64,000 bases of DNA. Origin: Climacteris rufus (lineage: Eukaryota > Chordata > Aves > Passeriformes > Climacteridae). Below are positions 1 through 11,520 of this stretch, one piece after another. The notes below the pieces were generated by a model. The model ran no database searches, was not told the DNA's origin, and worked only from the letters and a program-made list of their open reading frames with translations. The stretch is taken from positions 2,401,339 to 2,465,338 of the forward strand of contig VZRZ01000996.1 in assembly GCA_013398175.1 (NCBI GenBank), read 5' to 3'. Made by a program: the position numbers and the translations under genes. Position 1 is the first letter of the stretch, and each line of letters opens with the position of its first letter.

Positions 1-290
1 ATGATTTCACAAGACGTAAGGAAAACAGTGATATAAAAGCATCTTTTCATTCCAGCATTTTCTCTGCACTGCATGCCACAGCCAGCCAGACCAAAAGCCA
101 AAATTTTTAGTTTTTCCAGAAGAAGCAAGCTCTGAGATCACTCTAAATTGCAGAGAGGGACTGAGCAGGAAGAAAGGTACCATTTCATCCGGAGGTGAAA
201 TCCTTGTCAGGTTAGAGGGGCATTTTCTTCAGGAATTTTGGTGAAAGTAATCTTAGGTAGGCATAATAACTAGGAAATTAAATGAGTCAT

Positions 291-1065
291 CAGGAATAAG
301 GTGGCAAAGGGTCCTGCACTTGGGTCACAACAACCCCAAGCAGCGCTATGGACTGGAACAGAATGGCTGGAAGGTGGGTCAGTGGAAAAAGACCCGGGGG
401 TGATGGTGACAGCAGCTGAACATGAGCCAGCAATATGCCTGGGTGGCCAAGAAGGCCACCTGGACTGGGCATCCTGGGCTGTATCAGCAAGAGTGTGGCC
501 AGCAGGACCAGCACAGTGATTGTCTCCCTGTACTCGGCACTGGCGAGGCCACACCTAGAATCCTGTGTCCAGTTTTGGTACCCTCACTACAAGGAAGACA
601 TTGAGGTGCCTGAGCATGTCTAGGGAATGACAATGGACCTGGTGAAGGATCTAGGGAGTAAATTTTATGAGGAGAATCTGAGGAATCTGGGGTTGTTTAG
701 TCTACAGGAAAAGGAGGCTCCTGGGAGACCTTATTACTCTCTACAACTCCCTGGAAGGAGCTTGTAGCCAGCAGGGGGTTGGCCTCTTCTCCCAGGTAAC
801 AAGTCACAGGATGAGAGGAAATGGCTTCAAGCTGGACCAGGGGTGGTTCAGGTTAGACATCAGGAACAATTTCTTCACTGAGAGGGTTTTTAGGTGTTGG
901 AACAGCCTGTCCAGGGAGGTGATGGAGTCACCACCCCTGGAAGTGTTCAAGAAAAGACTGGATTTGATGTGATTTAGTTGACATGGTGGTGCTTGGTCAA
1001 TGGTTGCACTTAATGATCTTGGAGGTCTTTTCCAACCTTAAAGATTCTATGATTCTATTCTATTT
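291..1065 (+). mobile_element. CR1 LINE, 5'-truncated copy with ORF2 3' end and 3' UTR
   Basis: This is the 3' part of a chicken-repeat-1 (CR1) non-LTR retrotransposon. The translated remnant of the ORF2 C-terminus is visible in pieces. RVLHLGHNNPKQRYG starts at 308, NMSQQYAWVAKKAT lies around 419-460, and after a frame change SVASRTSTVIVSLYSALARP begins near 490 and runs to a stop near 623. These match the CR1 reverse-transcriptase ORF end as I know it. In-frame stops near 391-397 and at least one frameshift show that it is dead. Downstream is the CR1 3' region ('cttcactgagagggttttta', 'gaggtcttttccaacctta'), ending in the typical ATTCTATG-type terminal repeat at 1044-1065. No target-site duplication is expected or seen. 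5' truncation is the usual CR1 state. The left edge is approximate. Confidence 0.93.
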
Positions 1066-4000
1066 TAGGAAAATTCTGCAGGATTCCCCATCCTACCCCA
1101 CCTCCGTTGCCCATCAAGGAAATGTTTTTATAAATCAACTCTTTTTTCTTATTAGAAGTGACTTGATCTATGGAACATGTAGTCCTGGGGCAATACAGAG
1201 TTATGTGGAAATCAATATTAGAAAGCAAGGGAAAAGTGACAATTAAAAGCAAGGTGAGGGAAGTAGATAGAATGCCAGCTGTTTATGTGGTATGCTTGGT
1301 GGAGGCCAATAGGACTTCCAACATATATCTAAACCACTGTTATTGGATTTTAGAATGAAACCAAGCAAGACATGTTTGTTTTGGGGAAGGCACACTGAAC
1401 TCACTGTCTCCATCATACCAGCACAACTAATAATAAAATTTAAACATGAGACATGGTCTTATATTAATTCTTGGAGAAATGACTCATAATTTTCCCTTCT
1501 GAAAATGGAGGTGTCATACACACATCTATAGATAAGTGTCTGGTGCACAGAATCACAACACAACAAAGACGCTTCCTTTTCCTCTTCCAGAGATCTCCTG
1601 CAACAGCCTGTCCAGCAGAACCATAGCCATCACCTTGCATTTGGGCCAAAATTTTGGCCCAGATATAGAGCCATGCTCAGGTATTGCCTTGCATAGCAAA
1701 CCATGTGGGCAATGCCATTACTCAATAAAGCCATCCGGGAAAGGGCTCAGAATAAAATATGTCAAGAGGGTGCAACTCTGGCCCAAGAGGATATTTTAGT
1801 GTGCTGTCTGCTGCCCTGGGCTGCCCTCTGAAGGCTGATGCTAAATCCACAGCCCTGGATGAAAAGCATTGGCCTAGCCTCGAGATCATTATTTGAAAAG
1901 AAACTCCAAAGTTGCTGCTGGGGAAAACTGGGAAAACAAAACAAAGAGAGGGTAATTTGCAAAGGTTTTCAAGAAAAAAAAGGATAGCTTGAGGGGGACT
2001 GTACATGGGGCAGCTGCTCCCTTCCCCCACAGTAAGAAAAACCCTGGAACACCCAAGAAAACTGAAATATCAAAAACTGTTTAATATACCTTTTAAGAAG
2101 TGATTGTAGAAGTTGTGAAAACAAAGGGAACGTTAAAGAAAAAGTTGGCACCAACTGTATGAGTAAGTTAAGCTGTGCCATTCTGCTTTTTGTATGCTTG
2201 AGGCTAAGAACAAGCTGGTGCTTTACAAAAAATTCTGACCTGCATTGCCCCTAACACTGTCCTTCCCTCTGACTGCCTCACAGAGGAACATCAACTGTCC
2301 ACCTTACAGGAGATACAAGCCTCTTTGTCCCTACCTAGCTGAACCAATCTAGAGCAAGGCTTTGTATATACTAACCGTGCTTTCTCATTGTGCTCATTCA
2401 TAATTTTCTCCATTCATGTTTCTCCTTATTCACCTTTGTAAAAATAAAGCATTTCAGCTTTATTTATAACAGTTTGCTCATCGTGAGGAGGGAAAACAAA
2501 AGCACATATGTTTCAGTAGCTATCACACAGGCTTATTCCCAGCCCACATTGCTGACCAGCTATTCTACACTATTAGAAACATGACTGAAACCATTAGTTC
2601 AATTTTAATGAACTCCATGTGCCACTTGATTTTTTTCTCCTGGAAAAAAAATGTCTATCATATAATTGTGCACACGTAATTGAGATAAATCCCACTTTGG
2701 GCCATTTCTCAAACGTTTGCTTTAAGAGAATCCTTTCTTAAAAGACATTTATGAAAAATAAACACAATTACATACCTATGTTTGGTTCTGTCTATTGCTT
2801 TCACTAGGCATTAGGAAATGTATGTGCATGTGTGTTCATTTATGCAGTGATGCTCACAGCTACAGTGAGTTATGACATGTTATAGCCTTGAATGTACTCT
2901 GAACCAAACTACTTTCTCAACCTGATTTCCTAAGGAAATGAGTCTTATATCAACATGAGATACTCCAGTAACTTCTGAACCCTTTGGCCTACTTCAACTA
3001 AATTTGACAAAGGTGATAGAGATCTCAAAGGTAGCAAAACTCCCACTGGTGTGGGAAAACAGGTGGCAGGTGAAAAGGAAATCCCATTAATGCCCTCACA
3101 CTGGGTATGCAGAAGCATGACCTTGCTCCATATTAGACTTCAGAGCATCCATGAGGGAGCCCCAATCCTGGGTTATGCACCCAGAAAACCCAACCTCAGT
3201 TTTGCAACCTGCTTCTATTTAAAAATAAACAATTAAATATCTTCTTTACTACTGTGCTCTGTAACAAAGTCTTTTTTTCTCCATTTATTTGTCTGCCAAG
3301 TCAGATTTCTACAGTTTACTTGTACCTCTTGCACAGTATGTAGGATTAAACTACTGTTTCTGTTTCTGCACTATGTAGATGAATCTAAGGTGCAGAGAGG
3401 TTAAATGTGTCCCTTTGAAGTTTCTAAAGGTTGAAACAGGAACTGGATCACAAGCTAATTATGTCTATTCTTCCTAGTCCAAGGACTTAGGCCTAAATAT
3501 TATTTTTCTGAACCTGATGGGGAAAAAAATAAAGTTTAAGGAAAAGCCTCAGAGGTTTCTAGTTTGAAAAAAATCTCCTATTAGCATTTGCCCATGTGGA
3601 TGCAATTTTACTTCCTCTCCAGTCCCATCAACTCTGTTAGCAACTCACTACACAAAACCAAACAGTTTGAAGCAGGTATTATCTCTACTTTCAGATGAAG
3701 AGTCTAGCTATGCACTGGACTACACTACTGCTGAGCTAAATCCTCTTTACCCTAAAGAACACTACAGTCTATGATGCTCTCTGGGGCTGACAGGTCCTTC
3801 CCCACCTGGATCCCAAGGCAGGAGAAATTTGTTCAGAGGAACAATATTGCAGCTGGTATATAGGAAACACAAAATAGGATCCAGCATTTTCTCTGCCCAC
3901 TGTTGTTTTGTGCACTAGTATGGGGTGTTAAAATTCCTAGCAACAAGTGTGTCATAAATAGCAGAGTTTAACTCAGTTATAAATCGTGGAGCATATATGA

Positions 4001-4139
4001 CAACATGAAGCCTAGTGGAACTTAAAGGCAAGATACTTTTTCATGGAATAGGGACCTTTATCTAAATGCCTAAATGAAGTAAGCTTGAATTTCTCTTAGT
4101 TTTCTGTAGGATATCCTTTTTTTTTTTTAATTCCTCTTT
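1066..4139. other. Unique AT-rich sequence, no gene recognised
   Basis: I see no gene, RNA or recognisable repeat family here. Open frames are under about 105 codons, occur on both strands and resemble no domain. A perfect palindrome at 1642-1661 is listed separately. A short T run occurs near 4121-4129. Confidence 0.6.
1642..1661. repeat. Perfect 20-bp palindrome
   Basis: The sequence tgggccaaaattttggccca equals its own reverse complement over all 20 positions. Symmetry ends at the next base pair (1641 t, 1662 g). About 0.06 such palindromes would be expected by chance in 64 kb of equal-base random sequence. It could be a dimeric protein-binding site or simply chance. Nothing nearby identifies a function. 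Confidence 0.9.
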
Positions 4140-4185
4140 TATTACAGAAAAGACCAATTGTTTGCAAAAGGAAACTCTTTAGGGA

Positions 4186-4315
4186 TAGCGGCGCCTCTAC
4201 TAACAGCTGAGCAGGGAGAAATACCTGTAACTCTCTCAGTAGCTTACAGGTATCACCTGTGAAAGCGCATGTGAGAGCACAGATGAGCTCAGCCGCACAT
4301 AAAACTTCTCCCTTA
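4186..4315. promoter_or_regulatory. Candidate regulatory block with E-box-like inverted repeat
   Basis: A perfect 10-bp inverted repeat (atacctgtaa at 4221-4230, ttacaggtat at 4244-4253, 13-nt spacer) is followed directly by CACCTG at 4254-4259. All three carry ACCTG/CAGGT cores, the type bound by ZEB and SNAI zinc-finger repressors. CpGs near 4190 (gcggcgcc), 4265 and 4293 are retained in a CpG-poor background. Regulatory function is inferred. A 10-bp inverted repeat with a short spacer could arise about once by chance in a window this size. Confidence 0.25.
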
Positions 4316-4330
4316 GTTAAGGTACAATGA

Positions 4331-5183
4331 TGATTTAGAAAGGAGCACTCTGACCAAAAGTGTGCACTTGTCAGCTGGGCATCACGAATTAAAGAACTTG
4401 AAAAAATATTTTACCAGAAGATAATCTATCAGAAGATGGTTATAATTCAGTATTTAACCTATTTTTAAGATTACTATGACTTGAACTGCAGTAACTCCAA
4501 CTGAGATGGGGCGCAGATGCCAGGCACGATACAAACACGTAATAAGAAACTGTGGCTGCTCTGAGTCACATACATCCTGATCCTGCAAATGCTTAGGACT
4601 GTGTTTAACTTTGCTACTGTCAGTATTAATGGAGTTGCACTGAGAACTAAAGGTAAAGAGAAGAGACCAACAAGAGCCAGAGATTTTGAGACTAAAGTGT
4701 TTAGGTGTCTGTTTCCCAATGGGCTCAAGATGTTAATGTGAATCTGGCCTTATACAACTTACTGACATTAACAAAGCTTAAACAGACCCAAAGTAAGTGC
4801 ACACATTCACATCACTTGTCTTCCATACCAGTGCAAGGTTATTTAAAAAATACCCTTCTTAAATGTCTCTGTATTAGCTTGTATGGCCATTTTTTAACTG
4901 AAACAGCCAAACTATTTTAATATTTGGGTGCTGTCCTCTTCAGCTTCTTAGGAGAGGGTACAGTCATGTCCCTAACACTATTTGCTCAGCCCTCCATTCT
5001 CTGAGACCTGCTGGTTACTTATCAGGTGAGTGAAATGCTGTTCTGTTCTACTGTCTTTACCATTACCCAAAGGAAACAACCTTGTGGCACTGATGCAGCA
5101 GGCAGGGGAGAGGCTCTCCCTTGCTACCGCCACTGCCCATAGCAGTATTTTAAGGATCACTGTGGATTAAGACAGTAGAGAGA
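4331..5183. other. Unique sequence, nothing recognised
   Basis: AT-rich sequence with no recognisable gene or repeat family. Short open frames on both strands show no domain. Confidence 0.55.
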
Positions 5184-5300
5184 TTTCTTTCTCTTCCCCC
5201 CTTCTCATTCCCCCCTCTCCCTTACGGTGAAGCTGCAGGCTGAAGTCCCCCCCCCAGACACATTCTCCCTTGTTTGCTCCCTCTCTTCTCTCACTTTTTT
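5184..5300. repeat. Polypyrimidine-rich tract
   Basis: A long C/T-rich stretch on the + strand includes several C5-C6 runs near 5196-5217, a C-run near 5247-5255 and further CT runs to 5300, interrupted by a short mixed segment at about 5225-5245. It is low-complexity DNA that could slip or form non-B structure. I infer no gene function. Confidence 0.7.
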
Positions 5301-6190
5301 AAAAATACTGTTTTCTTTCAAGTCCTCTACTGTTACAGTGTTTTGGCCATCAAAGTCCCCTCCCAGCCATTTTCATTTACCTTGTGACTCTGACCCTTTG
5401 TAAGGCTGAGGATTTTCAGAGTAAACCGATCCCTGAGGTCCCCAAGGATGTTATTCTCATTTATTCACTCAGCCCTTTGAATGGAGCAGCCTGGGGTTGG
5501 CAGCGGTTCAGCCGCCCTGCATTCAGAGAGCACACAATCCTTTTTCTTTCAGGGGCCTTTCAAAATAAGGCCCAAGGTTTATCGAGGAGCTTGAAGGTCT
5601 GTCAGTCATGCAGCAAGTACATTTTCCTCACAGACACCTCTGAAAATGAAGAGCAGAGAAGGGATAACAGCAAGAAACCCACAGTAACTGAAAAGGGTGA
5701 TCCCTTGGGGCAATGCCCTCCTTGCAAGCATAGCACGCTCTGGGGACATCCATATCTGCCAGTACTGAGCCCCACACAAACCTGACAAGGGCTCTGAGCC
5801 CCAGGACCATGGGCAGAGCATGGCCCCTACAGGAACAGCTGTACAGTGGACACCCCTTTTCTCCAGGTGCATGGTGGGCTGAGGGAGCACCTCCAATGCC
5901 ATCTGTGCATCCACAGTCAGTCTTTACCTCTGACACCTGGCCCTCCTTTCTGGGAGGGAAAAGGCCTCTTCTTTGCATTTTCATTGCAAAATGTTTGGGA
6001 ATGGTCCCCTGGGACTGATAAGACAGAGACACGTCTGTGAGTGTCCCAGAGGGAGGGAAGGCTGTAGGAAAAGGCTCATGGTTATGTACCACTGTACCTG
6101 CCAACTGGTGTGTCACAAACGGCTAAAATTACCAGCCGGTCAATTATCTGATTAAAGAGAGCCTTTCATTTGAGATTAAAAAGAAAAGAC
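5301..6190. other. Moderately GC-rich unique sequence with chance open frames
   Basis: Overlapping open frames of up to 162 codons (5628-6116 minus) and 133 codons (5384-5785 plus) occupy the same DNA on opposite strands. Neither shows a domain, signal peptide or convincing codon pattern, and no splice-site structure suggests an exon. I treat them as by-products of a locally stop-poor, GC-richer stretch. Confidence 0.5.
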
Positions 6191-6233
6191 AAAAAAAAAA
6201 AAGGGGGAGGGGGGGAAGGAAAGAAAAAGAAAA
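6191..6233. repeat. Purine-only tract (A12, G5, G7)
   Basis: An uninterrupted purine run begins with A12, followed by gggggaggggggg and then A/G-rich sequence. The G runs could stack, but four separate G3+ runs are not clearly available for a standard intramolecular quadruplex. Low-complexity sequence. Confidence 0.8.
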
Positions 6234-6559
6234 TCCTGGCTGAAAGCAATACCTCTGCTAGGTTACCAGACCTAGTAGACTTTGCGTTCTTTGGTTTTTA
6301 GTTTTGGCAGTGACGAACAGCAGAGTTTAAAAAAATCAAGAAACTTGGGGAGAATAAATATTTTGCATTAATCAAACATTTTTCTACTTCTCTTTCCTCT
6401 AACACAACATGTTCTCATTTATCTTGCTTTTCACAAAAAGGCCTTATATTTTAGAAGAAAGAATGACTGCTCATTTTACATATTTCCATTTTAGTTCAAC
6501 TGATTAAATAAGGAACCTTCTCCAGGAAAGTTATTCAGGTTTCATTAGTTTACAGTTGC

Positions 6560-6830
6560 CTAGGAATCCCTTTGAATTACAGCGAGCATAAATTAACATT
6601 CTGTCAGCTAACATCAGAAGTACCTCTTTAAGGCTCCTGGACTCAACAACGGCTGCTAAGGCTTGGGAATAAATGTACGACGTGCCGGGGCTTCACCAGC
6701 TGGTTAATGACCTGCCGCAGTAGTTATAGGGCCCAAGACGAAGCTGAGGAAGATTAACTAATCTGGCCAGTCACTGGTGTGCTGGCTCGGAGCACTGAGC
6801 AGCGTGGAGTGCGTGATTGTAAACTTTATT
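6560..6830. promoter_or_regulatory. CpG-retaining non-coding block, candidate conserved element
   Basis: About ten CpGs fall between roughly 6580 and 6815 (including tacgacgtgccgg at 6677-6689, gccgcag near 6714 and gtgcgtg near 6810), against a flanking background with very few. The block also holds several TAAT/ATTA homeodomain-type cores ('taaattaaca', 'ggttaatgac', 'gattaactaatc'). Persistent CpGs suggest a hypomethylated germline element or purifying selection. It is not coding. Function is inferred from composition only. Confidence 0.35.
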
Positions 6831-9800
6831 GTTTGACCTCTGCTGAATTAGGAGCTGGGGTTTTGGGGAGGGAGAGGCGGGAGACTGGGGGGGTTAATGT
6901 TTTATTAATAACATTTCCAGCATTTAACCTTTCCTGTTTGAGTAACTGAAAAGGTAATTTCCAAACACAGAAGTCAGCAAAGCTGAGTTTCTTCCAAAAA
7001 ATTCTGTGTTTCTCTACACTCAAATCAAACAAACATGGTTGAAGCTGCAAATTATTCCTGCATTGCAACAGACAAAACTGAGGTCAAATGTAGTTGTTCC
7101 TCTTCATTCATGTCTGTTCACATGGTTCATCCTTCAATTGCTAATCACCAAGCTACAGACAAAACCCTCCACAGAGTGATACCTCTGCAAGGCACTAGCT
7201 CCAAAACCCCTCAAAGTTCAATAAAATCTGAAACTTTTCTGATCTCACCCATCTCCATTGCATTTGATTTCCTATCCAGGCAATGTGAAAGAGTAACAGG
7301 AAGGGAGAGTGTTCATACAAGATTGGCATGGCTACGAAAAGAATAGGTATGTTATTGTAGTTACAGTGCAGCAAAAATGAACTCCTTTTTAACACATCTT
7401 AAATTCTTTCACTTTTATGCAACTGTTTATCCTACTACCCAACCAAGGACATAGCGACAGTATCTCTTCAGTATGAAATATTTTTATAATGAAACACTCA
7501 TCTTCTGGATTTCTTCATATGAAGGGAAAAAGTATGTCTGATGTTAAACATATTTTTCTAGTTGGTTTCTACTTTGGATAGAGGAAAAGGATTGACAGCA
7601 AATATATTACCTTTTGGGTGTTATTCAAATTGTTACAAATCCTGTCTCCTGTCTTTCCTATGATACTGACCAGTACCAGCTTGGGTGGGCATCTGTGGGG
7701 TGATCCACCAAATGGAGAAATTTCCTCCAGTTCCAGGAGCTGGCTACATAGATGAACCTTCAAAACATTTACAGGGTTTTCATAGTTCCTTTATTAATGT
7801 TGTCTATTTGAACTGAATATTCCCATTAACCCTAGAAATCCCATTTCTTTTTTTTTTTTTTTAATCCTTCTAATGTGAAAGAATTTACCAATCTCCAAAC
7901 TAAATTCATGGTGGAGTGCCTCTAAGTCACATTCAGGTGCCTTCTCATGCTGGAAGGACGAGTCTCAAATTTTAAACCCTCTGGAGCCTGCACTGCTACA
8001 GGCAGACACACACTCTGCCCTTTGTCCCTAGTGCCCAATGTTATATTGATGTTCTCTGCAGTCCAACTCGATAACACAGTGGCTTAATCAAACTGCAAGG
8101 AGGTACACCCAACACCACGAGTGTCATAGCCAATGTTTGGACTGCTCTCCTGACATATGAAGAACCTGGATTCAGATCCAGTCTCCAGGTGTCCAGATCC
8201 CATTCACCTTCAGTGTGATGTTCTCTTGTGAAAGGCTTGCTCATCTGTTGTATCTCCAGTCTTTCTGTAAGAAATGAGGTGTTTTGGTCTTGTTTACACA
8301 AGAAGGTTCCTTTCCATGCAAACTGAGTGGAGAAATGCACTTATTTCCCAAGAGTCCCTGCTTGACACTTCCAGCTTGTTAGCCTAACTGGTTTTCCACT
8401 CCAAATGCAGATCTTGGTGTAGTTTATTCTTTATTGCTTTACTCTGCCTCTGTGCTAACCTGGACTGAGCCCCAAAGAGGATTTTGTTAGACTGGCTATT
8501 GCCAGGGTGCTTGAATGACACTGTGAAGAACACCAACAGGACCTTGCCAGAATAATGTCCTGCAACTGGGTAAGTTTGAAAACTACTTTACTACTAGCAG
8601 AAGTATAAGGTCATATCAACAGCCAGAGAAAATGAGAAAATGCAGGGTTTTTTTCCTTTTCCTACCCAGGATGAGTATTACATTTGGGATCAGATGCAGT
8701 TCCAGACAGTGAGGGACAGAAGTGCTCATATGGATACAACTAATGCATCTCATGTTTGCTAAATTGGAAAAGGGTGCACCACCCATCTAGTTTTTTTTGT
8801 GTTAAGAAATTACACAGAGATATGCCATTCCATATTAGTTTGACCAAAAGCATAAGGCTGTTTTGGTACTTCATAGACACAGACATGCTTTTCAAATCGC
8901 TACAACAGAGTTTGGGAGGGATTACCACACTCTGCAGTAAGAAGACTAAGTTTAGAATCTTGGACATTTAAGGGGAAGGTCAAGAGTTGTTTGCATAGTG
9001 AAAGAAAAAAGCATGGAGGGACAATTTAAGAAGATCACAGCCATGCTGTGGAAAGGTGAAAGGTTCTTTGCTACTGGGTAAACGAAGGAAACTCTACAGG
9101 ACTGAAAAACAGCATGGGAGCCCTTAGAAGAGGAACCAGAGCAAACTTGGGGAGTGAAGGGATCTGCATGCAATGGCGATGGGGAGCAGGAACAGGGAGT
9201 TGTCTGGTTTGAGAGTCAGAGATGTGCTATGGGCAGACACAACGCTAGGTGAGATGAAAATAAACTAGGGGAATAAAAGCAAGGCAATGAGCAGCAGTTG
9301 CATATCCCTCCCCTTCTCACCTGTTACACACATAGCTAGAGAGAGCCAGGGTAATGGCAACTGGGCACTCAGAAAGAGTCACACGTTTATCTAAAAAGTG
9401 GTAAATGGGGCTGAGACAGCAAAAAGAAATCTTTCCTTCTCCTGTCATTTTGACATTGAGCCCTACTCCTCTTCTGTCTCATTTTGAGTTTTTTCCCAGT
9501 CTGGCCCTTTAAAAATTCACAGAGTCCTGTCTGAAGCTGAACTGGCTGTGGGAAACTGAGATGTTATAGAAACCCCTCAATGCCAATTTATTAATGTTAC
9601 TGAGACTTGTGTTCATTCAGAATAGATATATTGCTACAAGGGAGGCCTTCATGCAGCCAGAATCAATCCTCATGGCTCTGCTGAGATGTAATCCACCAGT
9701 AAAAGCACTGCTTAAACAAATGTTTTTTATTGTAGGGCAGGTCCCCTCCACAGCCCACTACAGCAACCCAAAAAAGCAGCTCATTCATTCCAGACACACT

Positions 9801-11110
9801 TGGGCAGATCTGGAAAATCATCAACTACTTGACAGTGTTTAGAGTCATTGTTTTCTAAAGTCAAACCTAGCCTTGCTTGCGATGCAAAATGGCTGAAGGG
9901 TGACATGCCCTTCCGTGTCACCCTGCCATGCCACTGTGTGCTGGAATTCCCACAGCCTGGCTGGTGCAGCACAGCAAGTGCCAGCACCAAAGAATCTCAT
10001 GCACAGGAATGGGGGAAGGTGCTGGAGGTCATTTCACAGCCTACCAAGGCACCTTGGCTCTTTCAGCTGTGACAGGACTGCTGAAGAAGCCCAGGATGGG
10101 GAGGAAATGGCTTTATCATTGCGTCCCTCTCAGGGCTGCACAGGTGGACAAAGAATTGGTCTGGGCCCAAAGTGACTACCCAGGAGCTTTGCTTTATAAA
10201 TGAAAACTACTTTAAACTTCCTCACTGGTAATCCCTCACATCTTGGAACCATGAGTTAGTGGCAAATGCAAAACTGAAGCTCACTGAGAGAAAGAAAATG
10301 TCCCAGTAGAGGCCAGACAGCTTATAAAACTTATAGAGTCTTATGCATGGAAATATATTGTCAATTTTTCAAAGATCCCATGAAAAAGAGCAGGGTTTTG
10401 TTAAAAGCTGGTTCTTTATAGTAAAACATCTTATCCTCTGATAACTTCTTTTTGTGACTCCCTGAGCTAGGGAGAGACTGTAAGTCCACTCCAGAAATCA
10501 ACATCAATTCTGGAGATGGACATTTGTGCTCACAAACTGTGCTGTAGGATCAAGGCCTCTTTTATTAGTTTGTCTCAGTTCTCTCACAAAGTGAAGCTTT
10601 TGCAGTTTCAGTCCAAGCACTTTGATGTTTCCTCATAGATCTCTTGAGTTGAAGACTAACAGGAGTCATTAGCTGTCTGCTTGACTTCTTGACTATAGAA
10701 GACCTGAACATTTTACTGCCTACATCTGACTTGAATTCAATAAAATGTATATGACTATTGTACATCTTCCAGAAAAATAACAAATGATGCTTAATCTGAA
10801 GTTGCAAGACAACAAACTCTTCCTTCCCTTAGTAGCTTGTTTCAGCTTCCTTAAAAATCCCTTTTTATTCCTATCATTACCTCTTATCCTATCACAACAG
10901 GCCCTGATCATTTTATTTTGTATAACCCTACAATGTCATTATCTGCTTATTCTCAGCCCTACATGTGCTTGGATAGATACAGATACACAGGCAATATGAG
11001 GTTTGTAAGTAGAAATATGTCTTTCCTTAGGCAAACTACTGTAATTGGAAATGGCTGACAAGCCCCTCTTTGGTCTGAAATAGAAGTAGCAAGCTTTAAA
11101 ATTAAATGCA
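6831..11110. other. Unique sequence, nothing recognised
   Basis: AT-rich sequence with no gene, RNA or known repeat that I can recognise. A T15 run lies at 7848-7862. All open frames are at or under about 103 codons, with no recognisable protein similarity. Confidence 0.55.
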
Positions 11111-11520
11111 AGTTGAAAACAATTATCGTGAGCGCAGGAGGAGTTCAGAAGCCCATATGCATGTGGAAGGGCACTTTTTCATATGGTTTATTTTCTTTTA
11201 AATATGGGAAAAATATGGAGCAAAGTAGAGTTATGTTACTCTAGCCCTCCCCAGCAGCCTTGCAAAGCCAGAGACAAGGGAAGCTTCTACCTTCGGCGCA
11301 AACCTACAGCCAGCTGTGCAGCTGGGATTTGTCATAATGTCAAACAAAACGCAACCGCACGCCTTTCAAACACATTCCATGGGGACCTTCAGCTCCCAGT
11401 GGCACAGCCACATCCAAGCAGGGTGGTTTGCAGGGGAAATAGCTGACGAGCTTCGTCTAGGGCAGACCACTGAAGAGCTGACATGCTGTGTTGCTACAGG
11501 CATCTCTTGTGCAGCATGCT
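11111..11520. promoter_or_regulatory. CpG-retaining non-coding block, candidate conserved element
   Basis: Nine CpGs occur in about 340 bp: tatcgtgagcgcagg near 11125-11139, cttcggcgcaa near 11291, aaacgcaaccgcacgcc near 11349-11365 and gacgagcttcgtc near 11446-11458. The flanks have almost none. The last group is a near-palindrome (gacgagcttcgtc). No domain-bearing open frame is present. I infer possible regulatory DNA. Alignment to other birds would decide. Confidence 0.3.

Noticed and set aside
422..623. Small plus-strand protein genes
   Set aside because: The frames are fragments of CR1 ORF2 separated by stops and a frameshift.
5628..6116. 162-codon minus-strand open frame
   Set aside because: It overlaps a 133-codon plus-strand frame, has no recognisable domain, and lies in a locally GC-richer stretch where long chance frames are expected.
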